Assembly: GCF_020181035.1 (NCBI RefSeq)
Contig: NZ_JAIQYY010000018.1
Span: 78,557-142,556 of the forward strand
Reading direction: 5' to 3'
Source: Streptomyces sp. CoH27
Lineage (GTDB): Bacteria > Actinomycetota > Actinomycetes > Streptomycetales > Streptomycetaceae
DNA length: 64,000 nucleotides
A program made the position numbers and the translations under genes. The notes beneath the pieces are model-generated. The model was not told the DNA's origin. It did not search any database and saw only the letters and a program-made list of their open reading frames with translations. Shown in pieces: positions 24,773-32,144 of the stretch; position 1 is the stretch's first letter, and every line of letters starts with the position of its first letter.

Positions 24773-24898
24773 ATGCCCCAGGATCCGTACGCCGTCCTGC
24801 GCGCCCTGCTGCGCGCGGAGGCCAGGCGCGCCACGGCCCCCAAGCCGGACGAGCGCCACCCGGAACCGCAGCGGCGGCCCGACGAACAGGACCGCTGA
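24773..24898 (+). CDS. 41-residue small protein
   Basis: The ATG at 24773 is preceded by AAGGAG at a good distance. The product is MPQDPYAVLRALLRAEAR followed by a polar, Pro/Arg/Glu-rich tail (TAPKPDERHPEPQRR...). It is predicted to be one amphipathic helix with a disordered tail. No family is recognised. It follows the small secreted protein and may share its transcript. Confidence 0.6.
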   Translation: MPQDPYAVLRALLRAEARRATAPKPDERHPEPQRRPDEQDR

Positions 24899-25114
24899 AC
24901 GCCCCCGGCGGAGGCGAACCCACCAGTCAGCCCGGACCACCGCTCGCCAGGCCTGCCGCCGGGCCCGCCGCCTCCGCCGGGCCGCGCCGAACAGGGAATG
25001 GGTGATGCGGCACGCCCCGTACTACCCCATTTGCGTGGTTTGCGAGATCTTTTCCGGCCGCGCACTACGCCGCCATGGCTGCGCCCGGAAGGTCTTGACC
25101 GGTAGGCTTTCCGT

Positions 25115-25411
25115 GTGATCTTCAAGCGCATCGGAAACGGCCGGCCGTACCCCGACCACGGCCGGGAAAGCACCCGGCAGTGGGCGGACGTCGCGCCGCG
25201 CCCGGTCCGCCTCGATCAGCTCGTGACCACCAAGCAGCAGCTCGATCTGGAGACCCTGCTGGCGGAGGACTCGACGTTCTACGGCGACCTCTTCGCGCAC
25301 GTCGTGAAGTGGCAGGGCGATCTCTACCTGGAGGACGGCCTGCACCGCGCGGTCCGCGCCGCCCTCCAGCAACGCCAGGTGCTGCACGCGCGCGTGCTCG
25401 AACTCGACTGA
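25115..25411 (+). CDS. Conserved 98-residue protein, annotated as VapB-like in streptomycetes
   Basis: The GTG start gives IFKRIGNGRPYPDHGRESTRQWADVAPRPVRLDQLVTTKQQL, then LDLETLLAEDSTFYGDLFAHVVKW. To my memory this is a widely conserved actinobacterial protein often labelled a type II antitoxin of the VapB family, but it has no clear ribbon-helix-helix motif and no toxin gene beside it. I would treat the antitoxin label with caution. Confidence 0.8.
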   Translation: MIFKRIGNGRPYPDHGRESTRQWADVAPRPVRLDQLVTTKQQLDLETLLAEDSTFYGDLFAHVVKWQGDLYLEDGLHRAVRAALQQRQVLHARVLELD

Positions 25412-25509
25412 CCCGGCACGGCACGGCCGTTGACCCTTTCGGGTTCCGCTGAGCGGCATCGACTGATCATCTAATAGGCATCGCCGCTCAGGCGCACTAC
25501 GCTGCGCCC

Positions 25510-26163
25510 ATGAGCATGCTGACACCCCGGGGCATGGGCGGCCAGTACCGGATCACGGGGGACAAATACCCTCGGATGCGCCCGCCGCGCCGCCGTGGCA
25601 GGCTCGTCGCCGCCGTGGTGGCGTCCGTCTGCGCGCTCGGCCTGATCGGCTGGGGGACGCTGCAGCTCATCGACGTCTTCACCGGCGGCGGCAAGAAGAC
25701 CTCGGCGGCCGGTTCGAAGACCGACTGCCGTGCCAAGGCGGGCACTGCGGCCACGGCGACCACGACCGCCCAGGTGAAGGCCCTGCCCAAGCCGGACCAG
25801 ATCACGGTGAACGTCTACAACGCCACCGCGCGCACCGGCCTCGCCAAGGCCACCGCCGATGAACTGAAGAAGCGCGGCTTCCGGATCGGCGACGTGGGCA
25901 ACGCGCCCGGGGAGTTCGACAAGAAGGTCAAGGGGACCGGGATACTGCTCGGCCCCGCCGACGCCCAGAACACCTCGGTGGCGGTGCTCGGCACCCAGCT
26001 GGCGGACGCCGAACACCGCACCGACCCGGGCCGCAAGGGCGCCGACCTCGACCTCATCCTGGGCGACGCCTTCAAGGGCCTGACGAAGCCGGCGGACGCC
26101 CAGCACGCACTCACGGCCCTGACGGACCCACAGCCGACGGCTTCTCCGAAGAAGGGGTGCTGA
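25510..26163 (+). CDS. LytR C-terminal domain membrane protein
   Basis: This 217-residue protein has a cytoplasmic N-terminus and a single membrane anchor (LVAAVVASVCALGLIGWGTLQLI, about 37-59). An extracytoplasmic LytR_C domain follows (ITVNVYNATARTGLAKATADELKKRGFRIGDVGNAPGE...). This domain also occurs at the end of LCP cell-wall ligases; alone it probably binds or helps an envelope factor. It ends in a lone cysteine. It is convergent with upp, and its stop lies in a duplicated segment of the upp 3' region. Confidence 0.88.
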   Translation: MSMLTPRGMGGQYRITGDKYPRMRPPRRRGRLVAAVVASVCALGLIGWGTLQLIDVFTGGGKKTSAAGSKTDCRAKAGTAATATTTAQVKALPKPDQITVNVYNATARTGLAKATADELKKRGFRIGDVGNAPGEFDKKVKGTGILLGPADAQNTSVAVLGTQLADAEHRTDPGRKGADLDLILGDAFKGLTKPADAQHALTALTDPQPTASPKKGC

Positions 26164-26269
26164 CAGGCGCCTCGTAAGGGCTGACCAGCGGCCCCCGTAC
26201 AGCCCGGTCCGGGGATGCTGACAGGCGCCCCCAAGGGCTACTCAGCGGCCCCGTACAGCCGGTCCCCGG
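26158..26269. repeat. Imperfect ~55-bp tandem duplication
   Basis: Copies at 26158-26214 and 26216-26269 share GTGCTGACAGGCGCC-like starts, AAGGGCT, CAGCGGCCCC and GTACAGCC blocks in order. The second copy overlaps the 3' end of upp, and the first overlaps the stop of the LytR_C gene. Confidence 0.85.
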
Positions 26270-26873
26270 CGTCTCCCAGCCCCGGCACGATGTACCCGTG
26301 CTCGTTGAGGTGGTCGTCGACGGCCGCCGTGACGACCGTCACCGGCGTACCCGCGAGCTCACGCTCCATGACCTCGACGCCCTCCGGCGCGGCCAGCAGG
26401 ACCACGGCCGTCACATCGTCCGCACCGCGCTTGATCAGCTCCTGGATCGCCGCGACCAGCGTGCCGCCCGTGGCCAGCATCGGGTCCAGGACGTACACCT
26501 GGCGGCCCGAGAGGTCCTCCGGCATGCGCGAGGCGTACGTGGAGGCCTGGAGGGTCTCCTCGTTGCGGATCATGCCCAGGAAGCCCACCTCGGCGGTCGG
26601 CAGCAGCCGGACCATGCCGTCCAGCATGCCGAGACCGGCGCGCAGGATCGGCACGACCAGCGGGCGCGGGCGGGCCAGCTTGACGCCGGTGGTCTGCGCG
26701 ACCGGCGTCCGGATGTCGACTGCCTCGGTGCGCACGTCCCGCGTGGCCTCGTAGGCGAGCAGGGTGACCAGCTCGTCGGCGAGGCGGCGGAAGGTCGCGG
26801 AGTCGGTGCGCTGGTCGCGCAGCGTGGTGAGCTTGTGGGCGACCAGGGGGTGGTCGACGACGTGGAGACGCAT
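26238..26873 (-). CDS. upp: Uracil phosphoribosyltransferase
   Basis: Pyrimidine salvage enzyme that makes UMP from uracil and PRPP. The 211-residue protein begins MRLHVVDHPLVAHKLTTLRD, with PILRAGLGMLDG, the PRPP-binding loop VYVLDPMLATGGTLVAAI and the uracil-binding end YIVPGLGDAGDRLYG. The ATG at 26873 matches family starts; ATG at 26879 (two residues longer) is equally placed for the AGGT upstream. It is monocistronic and convergent with the LytR_C gene. Confidence 0.96.
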   Translation of the reverse strand: MRLHVVDHPLVAHKLTTLRDQRTDSATFRRLADELVTLLAYEATRDVRTEAVDIRTPVAQTTGVKLARPRPLVVPILRAGLGMLDGMVRLLPTAEVGFLGMIRNEETLQASTYASRMPEDLSGRQVYVLDPMLATGGTLVAAIQELIKRGADDVTAVVLLAAPEGVEVMERELAGTPVTVVTAAVDDHLNEHGYIVPGLGDAGDRLYGAAE

Positions 26874-26968
26874 GCCCATAACGGTACCTGCGCCCCGCAC
26901 CCCCCGGTGCTGGCGTCAAACCGCCCGTCCGGGGGAAAGCGGGAGGGACGGAACTGGGGTGGTGAGAC

Positions 26969-27358
26969 GTGCCTGACCTTCCTGAACATCCCGAAGACGC
27001 GCCCGCCGGCACCGCGGACCCGGACGAGCCCGCGATACGCGGCACCGGCAGGGCGGCGTCTCGCGGTTCCGGCACGGCGGCGTCCCGCGCAACCGGCACA
27101 GCGGCGACACGCGGCACCGACACAGCGGCATCCGGCGCAACCGGCACAGCAGCGACACGCGGCACCGGCACCGGCACCGGCATGGCAGCGTCCCGCGACT
27201 CCCGTGCGCCCGAGACGGACGCCGAGCGCCGGCGGCGGCGCGCCCAGTTCCTGCGTGATCTCGCGGAGGCGCGCGAGCTGCGCGCCCGGGTCCAGCCGCG
27301 GCGCGCCAAGGCGGCGCGACTGCGCCATGCGATGCGTATGCGGACGTTCCGCTGGTAG
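26969..27358 (+). CDS. Small basic protein with Thr/Ala/Gly repeats
   Basis: The product is 129 residues from GTG 26969. Residues of about 25-75 are a low-complexity repeat (RGTGRAASRGSGTAASRATG and similar, encoded by about 24-bp repeats). The C-terminus (DAERRRRRAQFLRDLAEARE, then LRARVQPRRAKAARLRHAMR) is strongly basic and helical. The basic tail looks like the conserved part; the repeat tract is probably variable in length between strains. No function is assigned. It might bind nucleic acid. Confidence 0.6.
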   Translation: MPDLPEHPEDAPAGTADPDEPAIRGTGRAASRGSGTAASRATGTAATRGTDTAASGATGTAATRGTGTGTGMAASRDSRAPETDAERRRRRAQFLRDLAEARELRARVQPRRAKAARLRHAMRMRTFRW

Positions 27359-27373
27359 GCCGTCCGTGGTCCG

Positions 27374-27411
27374 CCAGTACTCCGCTGGTAGTCCACCAGT
27401 ACTCCGCTGGT
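27374..27411. repeat. 22-bp direct repeat CCAGTACTCCGCTGGT
   Basis: Two exact 16-bp copies start at 27374 and 27396, each an inverted repeat (CCAG/CTGG); a partial copy overlaps the end of the preceding gene. The rest of 27359-27706 shows no gene. Confidence 0.75.
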
Positions 27412-27706
27412 GGTCCGGCCTGTGGGAAGGAAGCCCCCTGGAGCCAGGCACGGTAAGAAAATTCTCGGTGCGGAAGATCCATGTCCGCGGCGGTGTTTGC
27501 GCGGTGGGAGTGCGTGCGAGCTTGGAAAAGCCGCGTACGATCCGCAGGGCGGCTGCAAGACACAGGGAGCCGAAGACGTCCCCTGAACGCCTTGTTTCTG
27601 CCACGATTCCGAGTGGGCGGGGCTCGGAGCCCAGGTTCTTCCCGCCCACATACCTCCGCCGGGGGGACCCCCAACCGGCACACCTATGACCAGTGGGAGA
27701 GTCACG

Positions 27707-28234
27707 GTGTACTTCGCCGCACTGCTCGCGCGCACCGAAGACGGGTGGGAAGCGAGCGACACAGAGCTCGACAATGTGGAGAGCCTGTCGGATCTGGCCG
27801 ACCTGGCCCGGGAGAACGCTGTCGACGATGACACGGTGCTCGTTCTCATCGAGCAGGAGGAAGCGTGGTTCGGCATCGTCCGTATCGACGGTGAGGACGA
27901 CCCGCGCATCTACGTCTCGGACGCGGCCGCGGCCCAGCGCAGCGCGTACGGCGAGCTGCTGCTGACCGACGAGCTGCTCGGCCGGGAGCCAGGCTCGGAC
28001 GACGGCCCCGACCTGGACGCCCTGGACCTCGACGGCACGGAGGACGGCGAGTCCGACGACGAGGAGGACGGCGGCGCCGCCGACGACGCGGTCTCGCACG
28101 GCCCCGTGGGCGACAGCGAACTCCTCGCCGACCTGGGCATCAGCGGCAAGGAGCTGCGCGCCCTGGACGGGGACGCGCTGAGCGAGATCGCCGACGTCCT
28201 GGGCTGTACGGACGTCCTGGAGGGCGTCCGCTGA
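27707..28234 (+). CDS. tRNA adenosine deaminase-associated protein
   Basis: This 175-residue acidic protein starts YFAALLARTEDGWEASDTEL, then DNVESLSDLADLAREN, and matches the family found next to tadA in actinobacteria (tRNA_deam_assoc). The middle (about 105-135) is an Asp/Glu-rich disordered stretch. The C-terminal helix region (LLADLGISGKELRALDGDALSEIADVLGCTDVLEGVR) is conserved. GTG at 27707 is preferred over ATG 27686 because GGGAGA lies 7 nt before it. The tadA start lies 14 bp after this stop, so the two are co-transcribed. Confidence 0.88.
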   Translation: MYFAALLARTEDGWEASDTELDNVESLSDLADLARENAVDDDTVLVLIEQEEAWFGIVRIDGEDDPRIYVSDAAAAQRSAYGELLLTDELLGREPGSDDGPDLDALDLDGTEDGESDDEEDGGAADDAVSHGPVGDSELLADLGISGKELRALDGDALSEIADVLGCTDVLEGVR

Positions 28235-28248
28235 CCGCCTCGCGGGAC

Positions 28249-28734
28249 ATGCGGGCCACCGTGCACCCGGCAGATCCGGTACGCGACCGCTGGCGGGCCG
28301 CGATGCGGCTCGCCCTGGACGAGGCCGAGCAGGCCGTCCGGGGCGGGGACGTCCCCGTCGGCGCCGTCGTGCTGTCCCCGGACGGTACGACGGTGCTCGG
28401 CGCCGGGCACAACGAGCGCGAGGCCACCGGCGATCCCACGGCCCACGCCGAGGTGCTCGCGATCCGGCGGGCCGCGGCACGGCTCGGGAAGTGGCGGCTG
28501 ACCGGCTGCACGCTCGTCGTCACCCTGGAGCCGTGCACGATGTGCGCGGGCGCCCTCGTCCAGTCCCGCGTCGACCGGGTCGTCTACGGCGCCCGGGACG
28601 ACAAGGCGGGCGCGGCGGGCTCCCTGTGGGACGTGATCCGCGACCGCCGGCTCAACCACCGGCCCGAGGTCGTCGAGGGCGTCCTGGCGGCGGAGTGCGC
28701 CCTGCTCCTCACGGAGTTCTTCCGCGACCGCTGA
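28249..28734 (+). CDS. tadA: tRNA-specific adenosine deaminase
   Basis: This enzyme converts A34 to inosine in tRNA-Arg(ACG), which is itself encoded in this window at 50744-50816. The 161-residue protein carries the zinc deaminase signature: His and the catalytic Glu in PTAHAEVLAIRRAA, and the two cysteines in LEPCTMCAGALVQSRVDRVVYGARD. Start sites at 28249 or the internal ATG 28303 are both possible; family alignments usually begin near the latter. It is directly downstream of its associated protein. Confidence 0.94.
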   Translation: MRATVHPADPVRDRWRAAMRLALDEAEQAVRGGDVPVGAVVLSPDGTTVLGAGHNEREATGDPTAHAEVLAIRRAAARLGKWRLTGCTLVVTLEPCTMCAGALVQSRVDRVVYGARDDKAGAAGSLWDVIRDRRLNHRPEVVEGVLAAECALLLTEFFRDR

Positions 28735-28862
28735 CCGACCGCTGACGTGACCGCTGACCGACCGCCGACGTGACCGCTGACCGACCGCTGACGTGACCGC
28801 TGACCGACCGCTGACGTGACCGCTGACCGACCGCTGACGTGACCGCTGACCGACCGCCGACG
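28731..28862. repeat. 23-bp tandem repeat array
   Basis: About five head-to-tail copies of a unit such as TGACGTGACCGCTGACCGAC plus CGC have an exact 23-bp period. The array starts on the tadA stop codon and ends about 65 bp before tRNA-Ser(CGA). Confidence 0.93.
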
Positions 28863-28928
28863 GGGCCGCTCGCAGAGCTGCCGAATCCGATTTCAGACCA
28901 TGCCCCACTGTGCTGTAAGGTCTCCCTC

Positions 28929-29013
28929 GGTAGCGTGTCCGAGCGGCCGAAGGAGCTCGCCTCGAAAGCGAGTGTGGCGCAAGTCACCGAGGGTTCAAAT
29001 CCCTCCGCTACCG
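28929..29013 (+). tRNA. tRNA-Ser (anticodon CGA)
   Basis: The acceptor is GGTAGCG/CGCTACC. The anticodon stem CTCGC/GCGAG surrounds CTCGAAA. There is a long variable arm and the T-loop GGTTCAAATCC. CCA is not encoded. Confidence 0.96.
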
Positions 29014-29019
29014 CTCGAA

Positions 29020-29049
29020 GAAGGGCCCCGTCGCACGACGGGGCCCTTC
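29020..29049 (+). terminator. Terminator after tRNA-Ser(CGA)
   Basis: The 14-bp GC-rich stem GAAGGGCCCCGTCG/CGACGGGGCCCTTC has a 2-nt apical spacer. Confidence 0.75.
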
Positions 29050-29167
29050 TCGTCGTACGGGCAAAGGGCCTCGGGAGGCGGGCCGTTGGTCCCTGGAAGA
29101 GGCGTGAAGGTTACACTCGCGGCCGTCAGCAGGGGCCCACTGGGCACACAGCACAGGGGAGGATTCG

Positions 29168-29347
29168 GTGGCGGTGAACGCCAAGAAGATCGCTGTGTAC
29201 GCGCTCGTGGTCTTCGTGCTCTACGTGATCATCACGGACCCGGCCAAGGCGGCCAGCTACGTCCAGATAGGCTTCGAAGGCATATCGAGCGCCGCGAAGG
29301 CCATAGGCGACTTCATGACCTGGGTCGCCAACGGAGGAAAGAACTGA
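29168..29347 (+). CDS. 59-residue membrane-anchored small protein
   Basis: GTG at 29168 follows GGGGAGG at ideal spacing. The sequence AVNAKKIAVYALVVFVLYVI gives one N-terminal membrane segment, followed by an amphipathic helix ending WVANGGKN. It matches a small conserved Streptomyces type whose function I do not know. The Dabb-domain gene starts 10 bp downstream, implying one transcript. Confidence 0.75.
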   Translation: MAVNAKKIAVYALVVFVLYVIITDPAKAASYVQIGFEGISSAAKAIGDFMTWVANGGKN

Positions 29348-29357
29348 GGTAAGCCCC

Positions 29358-29651
29358 ATGATCCGCCATCTGGTCCTCTTCAAGCTCAACGAGGGCGTCG
29401 AGCGGGAGGATCCGCGCGTCGTGGCCGGCGTGGCGGCCTTCGAGGCGCTCGGGGGGCAGATCGAGGAGCTGCGCTTCTGGGAGTGCGGCTGGAACCTCAG
29501 CGACCGGCCGATCGCCTACGACTTCGCGATCAACTCGGCGGTCGAGGACCCCGACGCCCTCAAGCGCTACCTGGAGCACCCGGCGCACCAGGCGGGCGTC
29601 GCCCTGTGGCGCGAGTTCGCCACGTGGGTGATCGCCGACTACGAGTTCTGA
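29358..29651 (+). CDS. Dabb (stress-responsive alpha/beta-barrel) protein
   Basis: This 97-residue dimeric ferredoxin-like fold begins MIRHLVLFKLNEGVE and contains the family's FEALGGQIEELRFWECGWN and LKRYLEHPAHQAGVALWREF (ExHPxH pattern). The biochemical role of stand-alone Dabb proteins is often unknown. An intrinsic terminator follows at 29667-29695. Confidence 0.9.
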   Translation: MIRHLVLFKLNEGVEREDPRVVAGVAAFEALGGQIEELRFWECGWNLSDRPIAYDFAINSAVEDPDALKRYLEHPAHQAGVALWREFATWVIADYEF

Positions 29652-29666
29652 GCCCCTCTTCGTCCG

Positions 29667-29695
29667 AGCCCTCCGCCAAAACGGCGGAGGGCTTT
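29667..29695 (+). terminator. Intrinsic terminator after the Dabb gene
   Basis: The stem AGCCCTCCGCC/GGCGGAGGGCT with an AAAA-containing loop is followed by TTT. It sits 15 bp past the stop. Confidence 0.85.
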
Positions 29696-29828
29696 CGTGC
29701 GTTGCCCGGCCGTCATGCCCCCAACTTGTGGAAGTTTGAACACAACACGGCGTTATGCGGTGCTTGCACACAGTGCACATGTCTTGTGATGCTATGACCG
29801 CTTTTGACGGATGACTGACCGCGGATGA

Positions 29829-30761
29829 TTGAGCGACGAAGAGGTGGCGTTGACCGTGTCGGCCAGTACCGCGCTGCCCCAGGAGCTGCCTCAGGAGGAG
29901 GTGGCCGCCACCCCCGCTCCCGCCGACCCCGCTCCCGCCACCCCCGCTCCCGCCGACCCCGCACCCGCCGACCCCGCACCCGTGGCCCCCGAGAAGCGGC
30001 GCAGCGCCGACACCCGAGCCCTCACCCAGGTGCTCTTCGCCGAGCTGAAGGAGCTCACCCCGGGCACCCCGGAGCACAACCGGGTGCGCGGGGCGCTGAT
30101 CGAGGCGAACCTCCCGCTCGTGCGCTACGCGGCCGCCCGGTTCCGCTCCCGCAACGAGCCGATGGAGGACGTCGTCCAGGTCGGCACCATCGGCCTGATC
30201 AACGCCATCGACCGGTTCGACCCCGACCGGGGCGTGCAGTTCCCGACCTTCGCGATGCCGACCGTCGTCGGCGAGATCAAGCGCTACTTCCGGGACAACG
30301 TCCGCACGGTCCACGTACCTCGCCGGCTGCACGAGCTGTGGGTGCAGGTCAACAGCGCGACCGAGGACCTGACCACGACCTTCGGGCGCCAGCCGTCCAC
30401 CGCCGAGATCGCCGAGCGGCTGCGGATCAGCGAGGACGAGGTGCTGAGCTGCATCGAGGCGGGACGGTCGTACCACGCCACCTCCCTGGAGGCCGCGCAG
30501 GAGGGCGACGGACTGCCCGGCCTGCTGGACCGCATCGGCTACGAGGATCCGGCCCTCGACGGCGTGGAACACCGCGACCTGGTCCGGCATCTGCTCGTCC
30601 AACTCCCCGAGCGCGAACAGCGCATCCTCCTCCTGCGCTACTACAGCAATCTCACCCAGTCACAGATCAGCGCGGAACTCGGCGTCTCGCAGATGCACGT
30701 CTCGCGCCTCCTCGCCCGCAGCTTCCAGCGGCTGCGCTCCGCGAACCGCATCGACGCATAG
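29829..30761 (+). CDS. sigF: RNA polymerase sigma factor, SigB/SigF/SigG family
   Basis: This group 3 sigma factor of up to 310 residues has region 2 (LPLVRYAAARFRSRNEPMEDVVQVGTIGLINAIDRFDPDRGVQFPTFAMP), region 3 (VHVPRRLHELW...STAEIAERL) and a region 4 HTH (LPEREQRILLLRYYSNLTQSQISAELGVSQMHVSRLL). The N-terminus is a disordered Ala-Pro tract (ADPAPATPAPADPAPADPAP) from a coding repeat. The track start is TTG 29829; TTG 29850 or GTG 29856 are also possible because AGAGG lies near them. By memory of the S. coelicolor order (SCO4035 then SCO4034) it corresponds to SigF, the late sporulation sigma factor; the symbol rests on that synteny. Confidence 0.9.
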   Translation: MSDEEVALTVSASTALPQELPQEEVAATPAPADPAPATPAPADPAPADPAPVAPEKRRSADTRALTQVLFAELKELTPGTPEHNRVRGALIEANLPLVRYAAARFRSRNEPMEDVVQVGTIGLINAIDRFDPDRGVQFPTFAMPTVVGEIKRYFRDNVRTVHVPRRLHELWVQVNSATEDLTTTFGRQPSTAEIAERLRISEDEVLSCIEAGRSYHATSLEAAQEGDGLPGLLDRIGYEDPALDGVEHRDLVRHLLVQLPEREQRILLLRYYSNLTQSQISAELGVSQMHVSRLLARSFQRLRSANRIDA

Positions 30762-30832
30762 GCCCCCTTTCGGGAAGCGGCGCATAGGCCCCCCTTCGGG
30801 AAGCGACGCATAAGCCCGCCTTCGGGGAAGCA
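30753..30832. repeat. ~27-bp tandem repeat after the first sigma gene
   Basis: Three imperfect units GACGCATAGGCCCCCTTTCG...GGAAGC start on the last codons of the sigma gene. Each unit contains a small CCC..TTCGGG hairpin and may help terminate transcription. Confidence 0.8.
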
Positions 30833-31014
30833 CGGTCACCCCCCTCATGGAGCACGGCGGGCGCACGGAAGCACGCCTCAAGCGGTTCTGCATCGCATAC
30901 CCGAGCGAGCGGTAACCGTCCCGAGCGAATCCCTCACCTGCACGGATGCCGACAGTTGGGCCCCGACACAGCGTCAGACCCCCTCCCTCCAGGGCCGATT
31001 CGGATCTTTCATGT

Positions 31015-31049
31015 CGACATGTCACTACAGCGTGTTGCCGACATGTGAC
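31015..31049. promoter_or_regulatory. Paired CGACATGTSAC direct repeats
   Basis: CGACATGTCAC (31015-31025) and CGACATGTGAC (31039-31049) are 24 bp apart, about two helical turns, upstream of the second sigma gene. The first copy overlaps the palindrome ATGTCGACAT (31011-31020). They could be a regulator or promoter element. The remainder of 30833-31160 shows no gene. Confidence 0.5.
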
Positions 31050-31160
31050 ATTCTGCGGGAGACGCGTTTGCCGGGCCTCCGGCTCCGGTATTCAGGTGAA
31101 GGCTGCGTCGCACGACACGTCGGCGCCGCCGCGACCGTCCCGCGACCCAAAGGGGGTGGC

Positions 31161-32087
31161 ATGTCCGCAGACCAGGGCAGCTCGAAGGTGCTGACGCCCG
31201 CGCCGAGCGCGGCAGCGCCCAAGGAGCTCGACGCTCTCGACGTCCTCGACGGAATCGAGGCCGTCACGGCCCTCGACGCCGTGCCGTCCCCGTCCGCCCA
31301 GGCGCCGGCCCTGCCGGCCTCGGGGGACATCGACACCCGCACTCTGTCCCGCTCACTGTTCCTGCGTCTCGCCGCCCTCGGCGAGGACAGCCCCGAGCGG
31401 GCCTACGTCCGGGACACCCTGATCGAGCTGAACCTGCCGCTGGTCCGCTACGCGGCCGCGCGCTTCCGCTCGCGCAACGAGCCGATGGAGGACATCGTCC
31501 AGGTCGGCACCATCGGCCTGATCAAGGCGATCGACCGCTTCGACTGCGAACGGGGCGTGGAGTTCCCGACGTTCGCGATGCCGACGGTGGTCGGGGAGAT
31601 CAAGCGCTTCTTCCGGGACACCTCGTGGTCGGTCCGCGTGCCGCGCCGCCTCCAGGAGCTGCGCCTGGCCCTCACCAAGGCCAGCGACGAGCTCTCCCAG
31701 AAGCTGGACCGCTCCCCGACGGTGACGGAGCTGGCCGCCGTGCTCGGCGTCTCCGAGGAGGACGTGGTCGACGGCCTCGCGGTCGGCAACGCCTACACCG
31801 CCTCCTCCCTCGACTCCCCGGCCCCCGAGGACGACGGCGGCGAGGGCTCCCTGGCCGACCGCCTCGGCTACGAGGACACGGCCCTGGAGGGCGTGGAGTA
31901 CCGCGAGTCCCTCAAGCCCCTCCTGGCCAAACTCCCGCCCCGCGAACGCCGGATCATCATGCTCCGCTTCTTCGCCAACATGACCCAGTCCCAGATCGGC
32001 GAGGAGGTCGGCATCTCCCAGATGCACGTCTCCCGGCTGCTGACCCGGACGCTGGCGCAGTTGCGGGAAGGCCTGATCTCGGACTGA
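31161..32087 (+). CDS. sigN: RNA polymerase sigma factor, SigB/SigF/SigG family
   Basis: A second group 3 sigma factor of 308 residues, with the same regions 2-4 as its upstream neighbour and near-identical region 2 (LPLVRYAAARFRSRNEPMED, then IVQVGTIGLIKAIDRFDCER). Region 4 is PPRERRIIMLRFFANMTQSQIGEEVGISQMHVSRLL. The ATG at 31161 follows AGGGGGT. The N-terminal 60 residues are variable and acidic. No anti-sigma gene is adjacent. The symbol rests on remembered synteny with S. coelicolor SCO4034 and is less certain than the family call. Confidence 0.88.
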   Translation: MSADQGSSKVLTPAPSAAAPKELDALDVLDGIEAVTALDAVPSPSAQAPALPASGDIDTRTLSRSLFLRLAALGEDSPERAYVRDTLIELNLPLVRYAAARFRSRNEPMEDIVQVGTIGLIKAIDRFDCERGVEFPTFAMPTVVGEIKRFFRDTSWSVRVPRRLQELRLALTKASDELSQKLDRSPTVTELAAVLGVSEEDVVDGLAVGNAYTASSLDSPAPEDDGGEGSLADRLGYEDTALEGVEYRESLKPLLAKLPPRERRIIMLRFFANMTQSQIGEEVGISQMHVSRLLTRTLAQLREGLISD

Positions 32088-32144
32088 GTGACGAACGACA
32101 GCCGGAGGGTTACTATCTGACGAAGCGTCAGTCACCATGACCGG

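Noticed and set aside
25115..25411. Complete VapBC toxin-antitoxin pair
   Set aside because: No PIN toxin lies next to this gene; the PIN gene in the window is about 11 kb away.
28731..28862. CRISPR array
   Set aside because: The units are directly adjacent with no unique spacers, and no cas gene is present. It is a simple tandem repeat.
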